This document shows, one piece after another, positions 1 through 11,576 of a stretch of DNA of 64,000 nt. The position numbers and the translations under genes were made by a program. The stretch spans positions 1 to 64,000 of the forward strand of contig WHVA01000575.1 in assembly GCA_015179125.1 (NCBI GenBank). The letters are read 5' to 3'. The first letter of the stretch is position 1, and each line of letters opens with the position of its first letter. The notes below the pieces were generated by a model that had not been told where the DNA came from, searched no databases, and saw nothing but the letters and a program-made list of their open reading frames with translations. The stretch is from Gautieria morchelliformis. Lineage: Eukaryota > Basidiomycota > Agaricomycetes > Gomphales > Gomphaceae.

Positions 1-2230
1 ACTCTCATGGACACAATTGCCAATATCCACGTCCTGAAGAAGTGTAAAATTAGCGTATTTCTAGGTATTTGATGCAAAATAGAATGTACCATTAGTCCAT
101 CTGAATCAAATTTCGACTCGGCTTGGGAGACCTCAGGGACCAGTTGCGCTTCATCATCTAAATTGAACATGCCCGTATAAGTACAATATGAGACAGATGA
201 AAGGAGAAACTTACAGTCCTCATCTTCTTGGAGATGAGTGTTGAGTTGGAATGGCCCTGCGACCTGTGATCCACTGGTGTGAAGTGCACATTTGACAGAT
301 ATAGCCCCTCTGCCTCTGCCTCTCCCTCTAGTATATTTCTCCACTGGTGAGATCCGACGGTTCTCTTGACGGCTAATGGGCAGAGTTAGTTGCTTCTCTT
401 CATGTTTCCGCTTCTGGCTTTGTGTGACGAAACAGCCATCCTGATCCTTGTCGGGGAATGCACGACATTCGACACATGTGCACAATACGCGGCGGACAGA
501 TGAAGACCCCTGAGGCATATACTATAAGTTGGTGTATGATGGCCATTGTAAGGGCAACCCTGGCTGGTTGTGGAGGTCACACTACCACACAACTGACAAG
601 GGGAAATCCAAAGTATGTATAAATGAACAGAGTATACAAGAGAGGGGATTCTCACCTGACAAGGGGAAATCCAAAGAGAAAAGTCTAAGGACCCCCAATG
701 TCAGCGAGCCCGTATTAGACTACGCTGCGCAGCCAGGGACAACACTTGGCACCCGCCATCAACCCTGCATCCTCCTGACCTCCCTGACCCTTGATCGACC
801 CTTGATGCCACCTATTACACGAGTCGCTTGATTTCCGACACTGTTCCGAGAGTGGAAGTCGTAAATTGGAGTGGAACTGGCAAAGCGAACAGAACTGGTG
901 GAAGTTCTCCCAGAAGCGGGATCATTTCCAAAAGTGGAGGCGGAGATGGAATAGGAACTGGAAGCGGAGTCGGAAATGGAGTTGGAACTGGGTGTGGTGT
1001 CGGAACTGGAAATGGAAAACAGGGTGTCCCCTGACACTCGCAATCGTTACAAATCCGCCGCCTCCATCGCGTCCACTCACTCTCTTCAAGGAGCATCCTT
1101 GGGAGCTTCCTCCCATTGCTCTGCCATGAGACGGCGACACTTTTTCTTGCCTGTTTCCTAAAACAAAGTGAGCTCATAATTGTTGTGTAAACGTTGTATG
1201 TGATGTACCATGATTGTATTGCTTCGCAGCTTGTGACAGAGATATATCAGATTGACCATGCCTATGAAAATCAGCTTATTCCAGGAGGAATATCTTAGTG
1301 CCGAACCTCAGGACATCGTCAGGTACAATGTGTCATGACGTGTTTACTTCTCATACTCAGCTGCTCGGTCCTTCCATTCCCCACTCCACCTCCGTGTTCG
1401 CTCCGATTGCCCTTGCCGTGTTCGGCGACCGATCTTTGCTGTTCGTGCCATTCACCATAGCCACACCGTCGGAGCATGATCGATGTCTTTGGACCGACTT
1501 AGTAGTCATCACTGGGCCTATCACCTCCTCTGCTCAACCCTCTTTCGATGGTGTTCCTATGATCGGATTGTCATGGCCTGTGTACTTCCTGCACCTTGTT
1601 ACCCCCATTTCCCCTTTCGCCACTCCTCCCCCATGTTCGCTCGGCTTTGCCCCCCACGTTGACCACTCCTCTCCTATGTCATCTCCATTCGCCCTTCCTC
1701 ACATTTCGCTGAACGACGATTCGCTGCTCGCATCATTCGCCAACAGGCACGCCATCAAAACACGATCGACGCCCCTCCCCGGTATGATGGCTCGTTATTA
1801 CTCCCATCAGCTTCTCAATCCAACCCTTTTGGGTGTTCATATGGCTAGGATGTGTTCGCGGGATGTCCCTTCCGTAGATCGTGTGGGATCAACCCCGTAG
1901 ATGAAGAGTCCGTGCAGGGTAGCATATATGCAGGTCCCAAGACATGGTTTCGTACATAAGTGCCTTCGCCACCTCTACTCTCCGTCGCTTCATGTTCTCC
2001 CTCTTCCCTCACTCTATTGTATGTTTATTCCATCTATGTTGTATCATGACTGCGCACCCCTATCCAACCCTAACTCGGAACAGCCTCTTTCCTATTCACT
2101 AATACCTTACGAGCATTCGATATAAGTAGTTTGCATTCGCATGTACATTCTCCAGTTCAATTATCATATGTCATCCATCTTGTGCAAACTTGACCTCACT
2201 GTGATCATCGTCTTGAGCCTTCTCCTGGAG
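1..2230. other. Gene-poor stretch with low-complexity patch
   Basis: I see no gene here that I can support. Bases 841-1020 are a degenerate purine-rich repeat built from GGAACTGGAAATGGA-like units, which gives long but meaningless open frames on both strands. An open frame at 1298-1900 (+, 200 codons) has no recognisable domain, is rich in Pro/Ser/His, and is followed directly by another unrelated frame, so I do not call it a gene. Confidence 0.4.
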
Positions 2231-2234
2231 ATTT

Positions 2235-3233
2235 CTATCTTCGACCAGAAGAGGACTTAGGCATCACTGGTGAGTTCTCATACTTCATCTTCATTACCTT
2301 AGCCTTCGATTTATTTTCTGTGCTGATGGCGAAGGGCTCCGAAAGAGCACCTTCACCGGCAAAGGGATTGTCGCTACTTAGACAACCCTTCCATGACACC
2401 TTGTACGTTACATCGTCAAGTGCCACGGGCTATTTCGCTACGACTGTAGATAGGGCGAGCTCCGCTCGGGCAGCCCTCTTATCTTGTGAACATTTATTGG
2501 TTCACCTATTCGCCGAACGGCATACTTATTCGCACAAGTTATTCGGGCAATCGCTGTGTTCACTAATACACAATATTAATGCCTAAAAACCAATCTTGAC
2601 ACAAAGGAGTCAGACCTGCATATGTGGTGAGCATTCATGACGACTCAATGGCATAACCCTAACTTGCCTCGTCTGGTCGCCAACGGTGCCTTGATGTTCC
2701 TGTCCAGGACCTCCGCGCGTGCTCATTATCACCGTGATAGTTTTCTGGGGCAACATCAATCATGAGAATCAAATACTGAAGATGATTAAATGCTTACCTT
2801 TCGCTGTGGGAGTAGGATCTGAGAATTGAAACAGCCGATACTTGGTGAGTGATCTTCAACAAATGTATGCTCACTTACAAGGCATGGCTCTGTTAGCACG
2901 GCTGGCCTTCGCCTTCACCTTCTTCATGATCACTTCAAGATCGCTATTGAGATCACTGGTGGCCTTACGCTTGTTCCTGGCGTTATTGAAGGGTTCCGGG
3001 GCCTGGGTTTCTTCATCGGTTGGGGAGTCATCAGGCTTCTCCGTGTATGCCTTGCGAACCTCAAAGGGAAGTGACTTCCAGTTGGTGTGCAGGATACCGT
3101 CAACATGTTTAGGCGGCTTGGTATATGGATCATGTGCAACTTTCGATATTACAGGCATGGGGATTACAGGAGGTGGATGATAGTAGGGAAGAAAAAGTCC
3201 AATGCGCGTGGTGGCTTGTGGTCGCATTTTCAT
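2235..3233 (-). CDS. Possible small spliced gene, unknown function
   Basis: A 120-codon frame begins at 3233 and contains a polar, Lys-rich stretch (NARNKRKATSDLNSDLEVI) that looks like part of a nuclear protein. It runs into a consensus donor (CCTT|GTAAGT) near 2880. A second basic frame (2426-2235), ending KSSSGRR, could be the last exon. No domain was recognised. The coding call rests only on composition and one good splice donor, so it could equally be decayed DNA. Confidence 0.22.
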
Positions 3234-3239
3234 TTGTTT

Positions 3240-4620
3240 AGATGTAAATGACGCAACGTGTTTAATTAGGATTGATACTACTATATGTGGGCAGTAACTA
3301 TATGTTTATGCGTTTTGTGTATATACCGCTGTATGTCACCTTGGCTTGAGTTGCCCAATTGATAGAAAGTGCTGACTGGTAGTCTAATGTATTCAAAATG
3401 CATAAGTGCCGCATAGGTGTAGGTCGGAGCATATATTTGCTCTGTGATCATGAGCTGTGTGCGGACTGGGGCAAACGTGGACGAGTATATTTGGTACTCG
3501 AGCGTAGCTATGTTTCGAACTTAATTAGATGTCAGGGAGCTAAAATACTTGACGAGGGAGTTAGACAGTGTATCTAGAGCATTGGATAAATTTGGATTTT
3601 TGGCCCAAAGATATGGGGGTGGATCTACTGAGTGTTCGTTGTGTTGGGGTAATCACACTGTAATACGGCGCTAAATGCCCGGCTGGACTCATCTACTTGG
3701 ACGGCAAATTTGACCCACAAAACGCGGTGAGTACATTGAAGTCACGGGCCCAGGCCCGTGTCCACCGAATTCTTTGGAACAATGTCAGAAGTCAAGCAGC
3801 TTGCATAGTATGTGGCATCCAGGGTTGGTCAAGGGTTGGGGAGGCCAGAGGGGTGACACCGATATTTTTCTGGGGTTGTTGAAAAAGTGTGCCTGGATGG
3901 CGAGCTGTGTTTCGTCTACTCACGACGTATATATATCTGATATTCTTTCTGTGTACTTGACTTTGCTCATCGTAATTCACATAGATGGGCAGATGGGCAC
4001 GGTCATCGATCCATTGGAAACTGTGGATTTATCCCGTGCATATAATTGATCACAGAGTCAAACGTCTGGACCGAAAATCGTTTCTCTAATCTCAGCGATA
4101 CTACTCAACTTAGGTTGGCCATCACAATCAGGGCATCCCTACCGTCAGAAAGGAGGACCGAGCATGTTTTCGATGTCATGTGAAGGTGAGGCTGGTTGTC
4201 TAATCGGACACTGGTAGATCATTACATATGGGTGCCAAGCTACGTAGACGCATCCGACGAACACAACCCGGTAATGGTTCGCCGCATGAAAAATCTCGGA
4301 AAAATATGGATACTGCTTTTATTTCCAAACAAGCTTGGATCCCTTCCACCAGTACTGTAAAACGATCGCCCATCGGCACATTCCTCCCTACAGATTCTAG
4401 CTCGCCCCCTGATCTCCCATATGAGCAAACTGCAAATTTCCCGTGCGCGGCGAATATGTCACCCCCGACCCCCGCCCCTTGCGAAGAGTAGCAAATTACA
4501 ATACGCATGTTACTGTAGTTGCTTAATTATTGGTTTTTAGAAAGTAACATATTATAATAATATCAAATATATAAGCAATACTAGAAAGAATAGGAGTTAA
4601 AAAAAAGCAGGAGAGTGTAA
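3240..4620. other. No supported gene
   Basis: Open frames here are short, overlap on both strands and show no family resemblance. Bases 4530-4610 are AT-rich. I see nothing else. Confidence 0.4.
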
Positions 4621-4624
4621 AGAG

Positions 4625-5486
4625 CTAGCTAGGAGAGTCCGCGAGCGAGGTCACCAATATTCCTGAAAGAAGACTGTGCCTGTATGTCCGCAGGGTTGAA
4701 GGGCGGGCAATAGCCAACAAACCTGGGATCGAAGATACTGCGTCCCCTTTCTTCTCCTGCTGAGGGAGAATATCCGGACACATTATCTTCGGGCCGAAGA
4801 TATCAACTAAGGATAGATCGAGGGGAACGGTTGGCACGTCCTTCCGTAGTACATAAGTACTCGATGGAATGAGATGTGTTTCTGGGGGCGGAGCGCTATG
4901 CGAACTTTCGCATTTCCCTGCGTAGTAATCGATCAGATCATGCAGTATGGGAAACGGGAAGACGGCAAAACACTTACGGCTCAGTGCTCTTCCTTCGACA
5001 CTTTGGACCGCGCCATGGTGTTGACTCGCGTTGAGGTTCAAATCTAACCGAATCATCGATCACGGCTCTCCCTGGTTTGAGTCTGTTCTCCCTGCATAGT
5101 AATTGATCAATATGGCACACCGGAGGAGGGTAAGATACTTACGGTTCCGACTTATCTGTGCTCTTCCGGACTGTGCCATGCGAGCGTTGACTCGCGTTGG
5201 GGTTCAAAAACGTCCGAATCATTGATCACGGTTCTCCCTGGTTTGAGTCTGTTCTCCTGCATAGTAATTGATCAATATGACACACCGGAAGAGCGTAAGA
5301 TACTTACGGTTCCGACTTATCTGTGCTCTTCCTTGGACCGCGGCATGTGAGGGTTGACTCGCGTTGTATCTCTAACGGATCGAATATGAAGAAATCGGCC
5401 GACACGGTCTGGGCTGCCGCCTCGAGATCGCTGAGATGATCATCTATGACTACTGTTGACGAAGAGAATGCTCGAGTAATGGTCAA
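4625..5486 (-). CDS. Possible multi-exon gene with duplicated exon/intron block
   Basis: The minus strand reads MTITRAFSSSTVVIDDHLSD from 5486 and reaches a consensus donor (GTAAGT) just after KSTDKSEP. The same exon-donor arrangement recurs twice more to the left inside the 170-base tandem repeat, and a 143-codon frame covers the last stretch (5056-4625). The duplicated copies differ in sequence around the donor, so alternative exons are possible. No domain was recognised. Function is unknown and the exon structure uncertain. Confidence 0.25.
4917..5370. repeat. Tandem repeat, ~170-base unit, about 2.7 copies
   Basis: Units start near 4917, 5090 and 5256, each opening with CTGCRTAGTAATYGATCA. 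They share CACTTACGG/ATACTTACGGTTCCG, GTGCTCTTCC, GTTGACTCGCGTTG and TGATCACGG. The second and third units are much closer to each other than to the first, which suggests stepwise duplication. On the minus strand each unit carries a GTAAGT donor. Confidence 0.8.
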
Positions 5487-6069
5487 TGATTTCCGCCATA
5501 TGCTTCGCGAGTACCGTACTCAAAATGGTACCTTGGTAATTGATGAAATAAGTTTCCGGTCTCTGAAACTTCTCTATCAACCCAGGAAATATTTGTGTTG
5601 GCAAGTGGCCGAGGTAGAAGACTTTGCTGACTATATCGGGATACGTGACACGTCATGTGGCATCTTGTCGTCATACGTTGTATCTGAATCCAGTGCTGGC
5701 TCGGAACGATTGCGAAAGAAACAAGGAAACCAGGCTTGGAATATATCCTGTTACATAAAGAGAATCCCCTTAAATACTGGGATGATACAAGCCACAGAAC
5801 ATGTGTGAACGCACCCGTGAAGTGGAAAATATGAGAAATACAGCAACTGGCGCTACTCTCAGATGGACTCATGGAAGGTTTGTGGACGCGTTGTGGGCGC
5901 GTCACTTTGTCACTTAGCGCTAATGTGGCTCCGACACAGGTCTCGGTGGTGCGGTCGTACCACGATATATATTATATATATTCCGCCCACAGGGGACAGC
6001 CCCTGTGATATTGGCCATATAAATGACCGATAACATTACTGACGCTTCTTTCTCCTTGTCCACAACCCA

Positions 6070-6113
6070 CTTAGCAAGCTGCAACTTGCAGTCAGTGACT
6101 GCAAGTTGCTAAG
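6070..6113. repeat. Hairpin 1 (stem ~18 bp)
   Basis: The left arm CTTAGCAA...CTTGCAGTCA, with a 7-base insert, pairs with the right arm TGACTGCAAGTTGCTAAG around a one-base centre. It is the first of three snap-back structures within 240 bases. Confidence 0.75.
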
Positions 6114-6118
6114 TGACG

Positions 6119-6180
6119 ACTGGGGGTAATAATGACCAGACAGATGGCTCACCATCTGTCTGGTCATTATTACCCCCAGT
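6119..6180. repeat. Hairpin 2 (29-bp perfect arms, 4-base loop)
   Basis: Arms 6119-6147 and 6152-6180 are exact reverse complements. The left arm begins ACTGGGGGTAATAATGACC and the loop is CTCA. Pairing continues a few bases outside with one mismatch. Confidence 0.9.
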
Positions 6181-6254
6181 CATCAATCCTCCTCTCCACA
6201 GACCTCATCTACATTCCCCCATCGTACATCATGTTCATATTCATTGTTGCTGCC

Positions 6255-6306
6255 TTAGCGAGCGCGATAAATGCGAGAGATCTCTCGCATTTATCGCGCT
6301 CGCTAA
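6255..6306. repeat. Hairpin 3 (26-bp perfect palindrome, no loop)
   Basis: Bases 6255-6280 are the exact reverse complement of 6281-6306. The left arm starts TTAGCGAGCGCGATAAATGC and the centre is AGAGATCTCT. A loopless perfect palindrome of this length is unlikely by chance. Confidence 0.9.
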
Positions 6307-7401
6307 CTCGGCCCCCATCGCATTAACCCACTCTGGTGACCTGACCTTCTTCCCGCCCGGCCTGGGAGCCTGCGGAAAAATCAACGTTGTGTCAGATCTA
6401 ATGGTCGCGGTATCATTTGAGGTTTTTAACAGCTTGTGAGCACAATTACTATGTGTCAGCGATATAGTACTGACCGTAATACCTTCTTTCTCAGTGGTCC
6501 ACAAACGAACGGAAACCAGGTGTGTGGTCGGAAGATCCAAGCCACAGCTCGTTAGTAGTCACCCTCTCATATTTGGCAATACTCTGAGTTCTCCTTTCTC
6601 GCAGCTGGTGGCAAAACTGTCACCGTTTCTGTTGAAGACAAGTGCGCGAGTTGCGCTCAGTTCGACCTCGACATGTCGCCCGCCGCATTCGACCAATTAG
6701 CCGATGAAAGCGTGGGACGACTTCATGGCGTCACCATGGCACTTACTGTGAGCCAGCGTCGGTGTTTGATTGTACCCATTCATCTCGAAAGAAGGAATGT
6801 CGGCTTTTCGCAGGCGGAAAGTTGAAGAGAGGTGAACGTTGGACAGCTGTTAATTAAAACATGTATACAGATATGTTGCCATACTGAAATCTGACGATCG
6901 GCGGGGAATCAGAATATACCTTGCATCGAAAATTCAACCACTAATGGACATATAGTAGAAAGGTTTATACTAAATAGCGGTTTGAATTCTGAGCATTCTC
7001 CCCACAGACCAGGCGTACAAACAAAAATCCTTTCTCTAGTTCTGCACGATTCTGTAGCCCTTCGTACACCTGGCAGCAATAGGGCTCATGTAACACACCT
7101 TCGCCTCCTGACACGCGGTTGACGTGCACACTACAACATAAGTTGTTTACTATTTCATACTTTGGGGGCAGTGAGGCCCAGGAGAGATACGTACATTAGT
7201 TGTACGCACGGACTGTCGACCTTGGTTACATAAGTGTCCATTTATCGACGAGCTCAGGGTTTGCAAGGAATAGGTTCTACAACAGTATGGCATAGAAGAG
7301 ATAGAACATACTTTCCGTCACATGTGCCACCAAAGTCGCATCTGTCACGGCTCACACATCAATCCATCGCCTCAAAAGTCGAAAAGATAATCAATACGTA
7401 C

Positions 7402-8447
7402 TCATAGGCGCATCATCAGGCCAGGTGAAATTTCCGCCATATGCTTCGCGAGTGCTGAGATGGTCTTACGCTGTGCCCACTTCAGTCTGGTTATCAAGCT
7501 CGTGGAATGCGCTCTCACGTTCGCGAACCATGTGTACGCTTCCATGACGCTATAAGTAGGTCATGTCAGTGGCATGGTTCGAGAAATAGTAGACAAACTC
7601 GAATGTCTCAGAGTCGACTTCGTACATGCCGAACCCTGCAGGCGACATCCGTCATGCATGCGTGAACACAAAAGACACATACCGGTGTTTAAGCCTGTAA
7701 ATGGTGTGACAGACCCCACGACCCAGGTTGTAGTGAGCGCGTTTTGCGCATCCATGGTCGTGCCATTGTTCCTGTCCATAGTTAAGCAATCAGCCGCACA
7801 GAACCAACATTAATACCAAATAGAGAGATAGACGGCGCCGGGGAAACAGAGGAAAGCAGAGACTGAAAATAAAATAGGATGACAAAGAGGGAGCTGTTGG
7901 CTCACGCATAATACAAATAGCGAAGCTCACCGTGAATGCGTCCCATAAACACATTCGCGATCGCTGATAACATGGGGCGAGGAGAGCATGTACTATAGGC
8001 TTCCTCATCTCCGCGGCGAGCCTTGCGAGAGAATTTGGAGAGTCCGCGAGTGCCTCCCGCTCCCGGAAGGAGACCCAACGCAAGCCAGAACACGCTGTAG
8101 ACGATCGTGACCGAACCACCAGGCCTACAGAGGACGTCCGATGGAAGTGAAGCACTGGACACGGAGTGAGACGCGGCGGGTTGCGATAGTTCGGCCTGTG
8201 TTCCAAGAGACGGGTTCAGCGCAGCCACTTGAAGTATCGGCGTCGGTTTAGCGCCATTGAGCGATACGGGTTCCGGGACGACAGGGCTCGAGCCTTCCGT
8301 GGGAGTCCTCCCGGGGCTATTCCAGCGGGGCGGGGAAGCGGGGGAGGCGTACTGGTAGACACTAAGCGAGACCGAAGGGACGGTCACCGCGATTATATAC
8401 AGGCCGATAAAGCCCTGAAAGAGCACGTATACGTGATGGAGGTTCAT
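7402..8447 (-). CDS. Putative spliced membrane protein, unknown family
   Basis: The first exon starts at 8447 with a hydrophobic N-terminus (FIGLYIIAVTVPSVSLSV), either a signal anchor or a membrane segment. A Pro/Ser-rich stretch follows, then a second hydrophobic segment (VTIVYSVFWLALGLL) and a basic patch. A donor (GTGAGC) follows FMGRIHG near 7930. Downstream, fragments that fit a continuing gene are separated by a GTATGT...CTGCAG intron; one reads GFGMYEVDSETFEFVYYFS. The end reads LAKHMAEISPGLMMRL before a stop at 7402. The YEVDSETFEF piece recalls the C-terminal strand of sphingomyelinase or polyphosphatase-type metallophosphoesterases, but no catalytic motif was found. Whether both halves belong to one gene is unproven. 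Confidence 0.3.
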
Positions 8448-8597
8448 GTTTAAGTGCAGCGATTGAGGCTACTGCATGGCGGCCCCTTCATATACTGTGT
8501 GGTAGAGCGGCTAACTGACTCCAGTGTCAACGAGGCTGGTCAAAGTCTCGGTTGCACAGGTAGACTTGGACCAGCCTCACATTTCGAACGGAGGTCG

Positions 8598-8648
8598 TCG
8601 TTATAGTCACGCAAAGTTTGTGTCTGTCACTTTGCGTGGCTATAACGA
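8598..8648. repeat. Hairpin (20-bp arms, one mismatch)
   Basis: Arm TCGTTATAGTCACGCAAAGT (8598-8617) pairs with 8629-8648 with one mismatch, around an 11-base loop. It lies in the gap between two minus-strand gene candidates and could be a fold-back remnant. Confidence 0.75.
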
Positions 8649-8831
8649 AACAATCCAGCATACGAGCATAGTGAATGTAGCCGCGCAGCTCGCATGACGT
8701 CACCCAAGAAGGTCGTCAACGATACTGGTGCGGGCTTGAATTCAGCAGCGCTTATTTTATTGGCAGTTCTCGTGAATTCCAACTATTATAGCTCCTAACG
8801 TAAATCACATTGAAGATCACCGTGCGCGCTG

Positions 8832-10328
8832 TCACTTCTCTTCATTTTTATATACGTCCTGTCGGCGTATCCAGACCACCATATCAACCACTGCCCTCAG
8901 ATGCGCAGGAATCTCCGCTGCTGCTCCATTGCTGCTGATGAGCGTATGTCGGGGCATGGTTTGACCCAAGCTGACAGCATCATCTCGTATGAATAAGGCG
9001 GCCGCCAAGCTGAGCAGAATGAGCATCACTGTCTGAACTGTAGGAGGAAGGTAGTCCGGGATGGAAGGGTAAATGCAGCCAGAGACCTGGGAAGGTGAAC
9101 AAACATCCGTTAACAACTGTACCAGAAACCGGGTGAAGGGCTTTGACTTACCTGAGTAGACAAGAGTGCCAACGAGGCAAAGGCAAAGACGCTCACGAGC
9201 GCATGCGCCCATACGCACGGGCGCAAGTCCAGGTATGCTTTACTGCCAAACGCGCCCACGAGGGTACGCGTCCACCGTGGATAAAGCTTTGGCGCCGTCA
9301 CGATGGCGTCATCTATGTCAATTACAACGTTTCTCCCTTCCATCCTTGTGATATTTGACAATAGCGACATATGCCTTGACCCAGGAGATGTACTTAGTCG
9401 GGGCGCCTCTGGAACCTCTTCTTCCTGAGCAAAATTAGCGCAAGACCACAAGAATCGAGGGAGTTGAGGAGTTCGACTTACGGGTTTAAACAATGAATTC
9501 CATACTCGTTTATACCATATTTTCCTCCTTACATGCACTTTTATTCCCGGTTTAAATACCAGAACCCTCAGTCTTCCGCCTTTTTGATCATATGTTAACT
9601 CGCCCATGTCGGTGGCAAGCGGCCAGCAGTATCGTTGCCCTTTAGTTCTACACGGGAATTTTACGCCTGTGAGAGGATCTGTGAAGTGCCGCGCGACATT
9701 GAAAAGGTCCGGAGGAGGATACAACACATGAATACGGTCGGAGTCATATACGAAGCGTTTCACGAAACTAGAGAGAAATGCGAGAACGGCCGAAAGGCAT
9801 AACACTATGCTCAGGGCAATACGCTGATGTGTATTGCAGTTACTTGTGGCGGACGTGAGAGCGGAACCTGGACTATGAGATAGTGAGTCTTTGAGAGCTA
9901 GTATGTTGAGACGAGGGACATACTTCAGACTAAAAGCCCACGTCTGAAGCGCTGTATACATCTATTAGGGTTATGTCGATGTCAAAAAAGGCGGCTTGAG
10001 AGATGTACGGCTCAACACACCACCCAGGTTCCAGTAGGTAGATATCTGCGTGTGAGACTGGTTAGTGGAGAAGACAATTCATTATATGTACACACGTTTG
10101 TAGCTTGTCGAGGCTAGAGGTGGATTCCAAGAGGATGTTGGTATTGTCACCGCCACCTGGAGAAGATCCAGCAACGTCTCCCCTTAACTCCGCAGCGTTC
10201 GATGGAGGCGTTCCATCTGCCGTGAGTAGATCCTGGTATGGCGTGGTGGAGATGGAGATGCGCGGGTCCGCGCCCTCTTTGGACGTCGAGGCTCGTGGCT
10301 GGTCATCGCTGGCCATTGCGCCCGACAT
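8832..10328 (-). CDS. Putative three-pass membrane protein, unknown family
   Basis: The start at 10328 gives a polar Ser/Pro/Asp-rich N-terminus (MSGAMASDDQPRASTSKEG). After an intron ending AATAG near 9962 the frame resumes. Two more introns are clear: GTAAGTCG...GCTCAG between FKP and EEEVPEAP near 9480-9425, and GTAAGTCA...TCCCAG near 9150-9090. Hydrophobic segments are IALSIVLCLSAVLAFLSSFV, then one around HALVSVFAFASLALLS, then VQTVMLILLSLAAALFI, followed by a short polar tail ending KNEEK at 8832. The good splice signals and the three membrane segments support a real gene. No family was recognised. An additional 51-base GTATGT...CATAG intron near 9925-9875 is possible. Confidence 0.5.
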
Positions 10329-10329
10329 A

Positions 10330-11576
10330 GACGGGGGAGTAGGACGAAGGGCTAAGCAGATGCTGGTACGTCAACAACCACCCGAAAATATAAGTTGATG
10401 AAACCGCTCAGGGGCGCGGACAGCGCTATACTGCAGCTATATGTAGGCTCGTAGATCAGAACATGAGATTTGAGAAAGAAGATGCGGGCTTAAAACGCTC
10501 CATCGGCTAAAGTCAGGCGCTAGAGAAGACCACCGAAAAGCAGTACGCGTTAGGTGAGCATGGTAGGTAGCTGAAGGGAAGGGTGTGGACTGTTCAAGTT
10601 GACTTTGCCATTCTGAGAATGAGAGGTTTAAGGAAGTTCAAACGCCACGGAAGCAAACTCCATGTGGTACCCTATCCAAGTTAGGTGCGAACCGACGTTC
10701 GTTGGAACAACGCGACACGTGAAGTGGAGGTCCCCACATGTCCACAGAAAGCTCAGGCTCTTTCGCCAGTGTTGGCTCCTAGGGGTAAGCCTTAAATGGT
10801 CCTACCCTTAATTAAGCGTAACGCTACGGCTTAACTGGCGGGGCAGGCTTAAGTAACCCTTAACTCAAATATATTCTATTTTTCATGATTTTCCAGTGGG
10901 CAGCTGGTTTTCCTCCAGGAGGGAATATTAAGTGCGGTACTACTATAGGCGTTCTTTTTCTTTAAAATTAAACCGAATTCGGGTCGCACCTAACTATAAA
11001 TAGTGGATTCTGCTACAGCGCTGGTTGATCATCAATCATCTCTTCGGCGTCTTCGACACTGTCGTTCTCATATTTGGCAAATGTCTAGCTCGGATCTCAC
11101 TTCAATGAGAAATGTTCTGAAGGATTTGAACATGTAAATCAAATTCACTTTTGCAACTGAGAGGTGGATTTTTGCTTTGCTACATATACCGCGAGACCAA
11201 ATAAAAGGAGGATGACCATGCTAAGTCGTCTGAGCAATGCAAACTGCTGGACATCTCGAGTCTCCCCGATCCACAAAATCGAGCTGTTGTACATGACCTT
11301 TGAGGAATTCCCCAGTCGCCTGGGCTGTGTTGTAGATGATCTAACTTCTTGAGGGACGTCGGCAGGGTGACAGGGACAGCTATGCCCTGCCCCGAACAAT
11401 AAGCTCAGCGGTGCGGAGGTACACGAGTATATGCATTCAGAGACGATGGTAGCCGTCTACAGTTTGTCAAAGCACAGCGACATACTGGGCAGCGTGATGG
11501 GATCTATAAAAGTGCGTTCCATTTACCTGTAGTCATGATGAATTACAATGACCAGGCGCTCTGCCTGCTGAAAAAC
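10330..11576. other. No supported gene
   Basis: Only short, overlapping frames on both strands. AT-rich blocks near 10,800-11,010 could be promoter or decayed repeat DNA. Nothing recognisable. Confidence 0.4.

Larger units (their letters stand above)
5490..7400. other. Intergenic stretch with hairpins; no supported gene
   Basis: Apart from the hairpin cluster at 6070-6306 I see no coding region that I trust. Frames across the hairpins are read-through of palindromic DNA. A 24-base sequence at 5489-5512 is identical to 7430-7453, inside the next gene candidate. Confidence 0.4.

Noticed and set aside
815-1177. Overlapping open frames on both strands over the GGAACTGGAAATGGA repeat
   Set aside because: They are a by-product of low-complexity DNA without stop codons.
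1298-2125. Two long plus-strand open frames
   Set aside because: No domain, no plausible splice structure, composition like random Pro/Ser/His-rich read-through.
6070-6306. Hairpin cluster as a single MITE or CRISPR-like array
   Set aside because: The three stems are unrelated in sequence and have no common repeat or spacer pattern or target duplication.
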